From the NCBI GenBank assembly GCA_013695715.1, contig JACCZZ010000294.1, forward strand, positions 1-7,381: a stretch of DNA of 7,381 nucleotides, in the 5' to 3' direction. This document shows, in pieces, positions 6,545 through 7,381 of this stretch (position 1 is the stretch's first letter; the number at the start of each line of letters is the position of its first letter). Below the pieces are notes generated by a model. It ran no database searches, was not told the DNA's origin, and worked only from the letters and a program-made list of their open reading frames with translations. Origin of the DNA: Chitinophagales bacterium. Lineage in GTDB: Bacteria; Bacteroidota; Bacteroidia; Chitinophagales; UBA10324. The translations under genes and the position numbers were made by a program.

Positions 6545-7381
6545 TTAGTCTTTTACAACCTTAATCATCTTTTCATTTGTTCCCTGATTAACTTTTACAA
6601 AGTAAACGCCAGGAGCAAGGTCTTCATTGATTTCAAAAGGAGCAGAAGGATCAACATTTTTGAATTCTCTTACAACTCTGCCACTAAAGTCCATCAACTT
6701 AACATTAGCCAATTCAGATGAATTGGAAGAGATGTTAAGAGTAACGGACTGACTAAATGGGTTTGGATGTGCATCAGCAGTAAACTGCATCACTGCACCA
6801 TCTGCGATCTTACAACCTGTATTAACAGTCACTGGCTGAGAAGTTTTGCTGCATCCGGTAGCTACTATTGTAACTTTTACCTTGTAGCTGCCATTAGTAG
6901 TTGCCTGGTAAGTTGAGTTAGTAGCTCCTGCTATTGGAGTAGTTCCATTATACCACTGGTATTTCACACCGGTTGTAGGTGAACCATTTCTGGTAAGCAA
7001 CACCTTACCAGCTTGGCAAGGGCTTTGAGAAACTGTGGCTGTTGGGGTAGTATTGACTGTAACTGTAACTGTTTTTTGGCATGCACCACCATCACCGGTA
7101 ACTGTATAAGTAGTAGTTGAAGTTGGTTTTGCGGTAACAGTGGCACCTGTGGTTGTATTTAAACCAGTTGCAGGAGCCCAGGTATAAGCAGTAGCACCAC
7201 TGGCAGTAAGAGATACTGATTTGCCTTTGCAGATACTTGGTGAAGATGGAGTAACATTAATTGCACAAGCTTCAACCGAACATGTGATCGGGAGAATCAT
7301 CTGGCTCACATCTAAACCCCAGGATTCTGTGAAAGTATGCCAGGTATTGTCTGAGAACTTTTCAACTGAGGTATTAATCCC
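6545..7381 (-). CDS. T9SS type A sorting domain protein with Ig/PKD-like repeats, C-terminal part (5' end outside window)
   Basis: This is the last 278 residues of a secreted or surface protein exported by the type IX system; the frame stays open to the window edge. An internal GTG at 7309 could mimic a start, but it lies mid-domain with coding-like sequence (SDNTWHTFTESWGLDV) before it. Counting from the edge, residues about 41-110 form a Thr-rich Ig/PKD-like repeat (TPSSPSICKGKSVSLTASG to TYTVTG), with cysteines 51 and 101 placed to pair. Residues about 113-188 form a second repeat around YQWYNGTTPIAGAT, with cysteines 122 and 177. Residues 202-278 are the sorting domain: HPNPFSQ, LMDFSGRVV, LAPGVYFVKV and a final KMIKVVKD. 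The domain is normally removed after transport through the outer membrane. The N-terminal part, which would show whether this is an adhesin or an enzyme, is missing. Confidence 0.9.
   Translation of the reverse strand, partial: GINTSVEKFSDNTWHTFTESWGLDVSQMILPITCSVEACAINVTPSSPSICKGKSVSLTASGATAYTWAPATGLNTTTGATVTAKPTSTTTYTVTGDGGACQKTVTVTVNTTPTATVSQSPCQAGKVLLTRNGSPTTGVKYQWYNGTTPIAGATNSTYQATTNGSYKVKVTIVATGCSKTSQPVTVNTGCKIADGAVMQFTADAHPNPFSQSVTLNISSNSSELANVKLMDFSGRVVREFKNVDPSAPFEINEDLAPGVYFVKVNQGTNEKMIKVVKD

Noticed and set aside
7307..7309. GTG as the true start of the T9SS protein.
   Set aside because: The frame remains open to the window edge with protein-like sequence, there is no signal peptide after the GTG, and T9SS cargo needs one. 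The gene is truncated by the window.
1..7381. A defence island, prophage, insertion sequence, CRISPR array or tRNA.
   Set aside because: No transposase, integrase, phage or nuclease-effector genes, no regularly spaced repeats, and no tRNA cloverleaf were seen. All genes resemble core or common Bacteroidota genes.

Overview
The window looks like ordinary chromosomal DNA from a member of the Bacteroidota, probably in or near the Chitinophagia/Sphingobacteriia. The evidence is a type IX secretion (T9SS) C-terminal sorting domain, a DUF1573 tail, a stand-alone CarboxypepD_reg-like secreted protein, a lineage-typical RuvX sequence, AT-rich translation starts without clear Shine-Dalgarno sequences, and several matches to the Bacteroidota promoter form TTG-N(17-23)-TAnnTTTG. 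The lineage is an inference from these signatures; no rRNA or other phylogenetic marker is present.

Layout. Positions 1-2018 hold a tight plus-strand cluster: the 3' end of a DUF1573 protein gene, a UbiA-family prenyltransferase (probably quinone biosynthesis), the RuvX/YqgF Holliday-junction resolvase homologue, and peptide deformylase (def). The genes overlap or lie about 2 bases apart, so one transcript with translational coupling is likely. Converging on def is a minus-strand gene (2059-2691) for a secreted protein with a carboxypeptidase-regulatory-like beta-sandwich domain. Next, also on the minus strand, is a small membrane-anchored J-domain protein (2875-3420) whose HPD motif reads HPG. 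A divergent intergenic region (3421-3576) separates it from a full-length glycine dehydrogenase (decarboxylating), gcvP (3577-6459). A strong 14-bp hairpin between convergent genes follows, and the window ends inside a minus-strand gene for a large secreted T9SS cargo protein with Ig-like/PKD-like repeats.

The genes do not form a single pathway. The first cluster joins respiratory quinone synthesis, DNA/rRNA maintenance and N-terminal protein processing. gcvP acts in one-carbon/glycine catabolism and its partners gcvT, gcvH and lpd are not in the window. The remaining three encode envelope or secreted proteins. I found no defence system, mobile element, CRISPR array, tRNA or rRNA, and no convincing undescribed multi-gene system. 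The points most worth a second look are the HPG J-domain, the start codon of ruvX, and the promoter placement that fixes the gcvP start.
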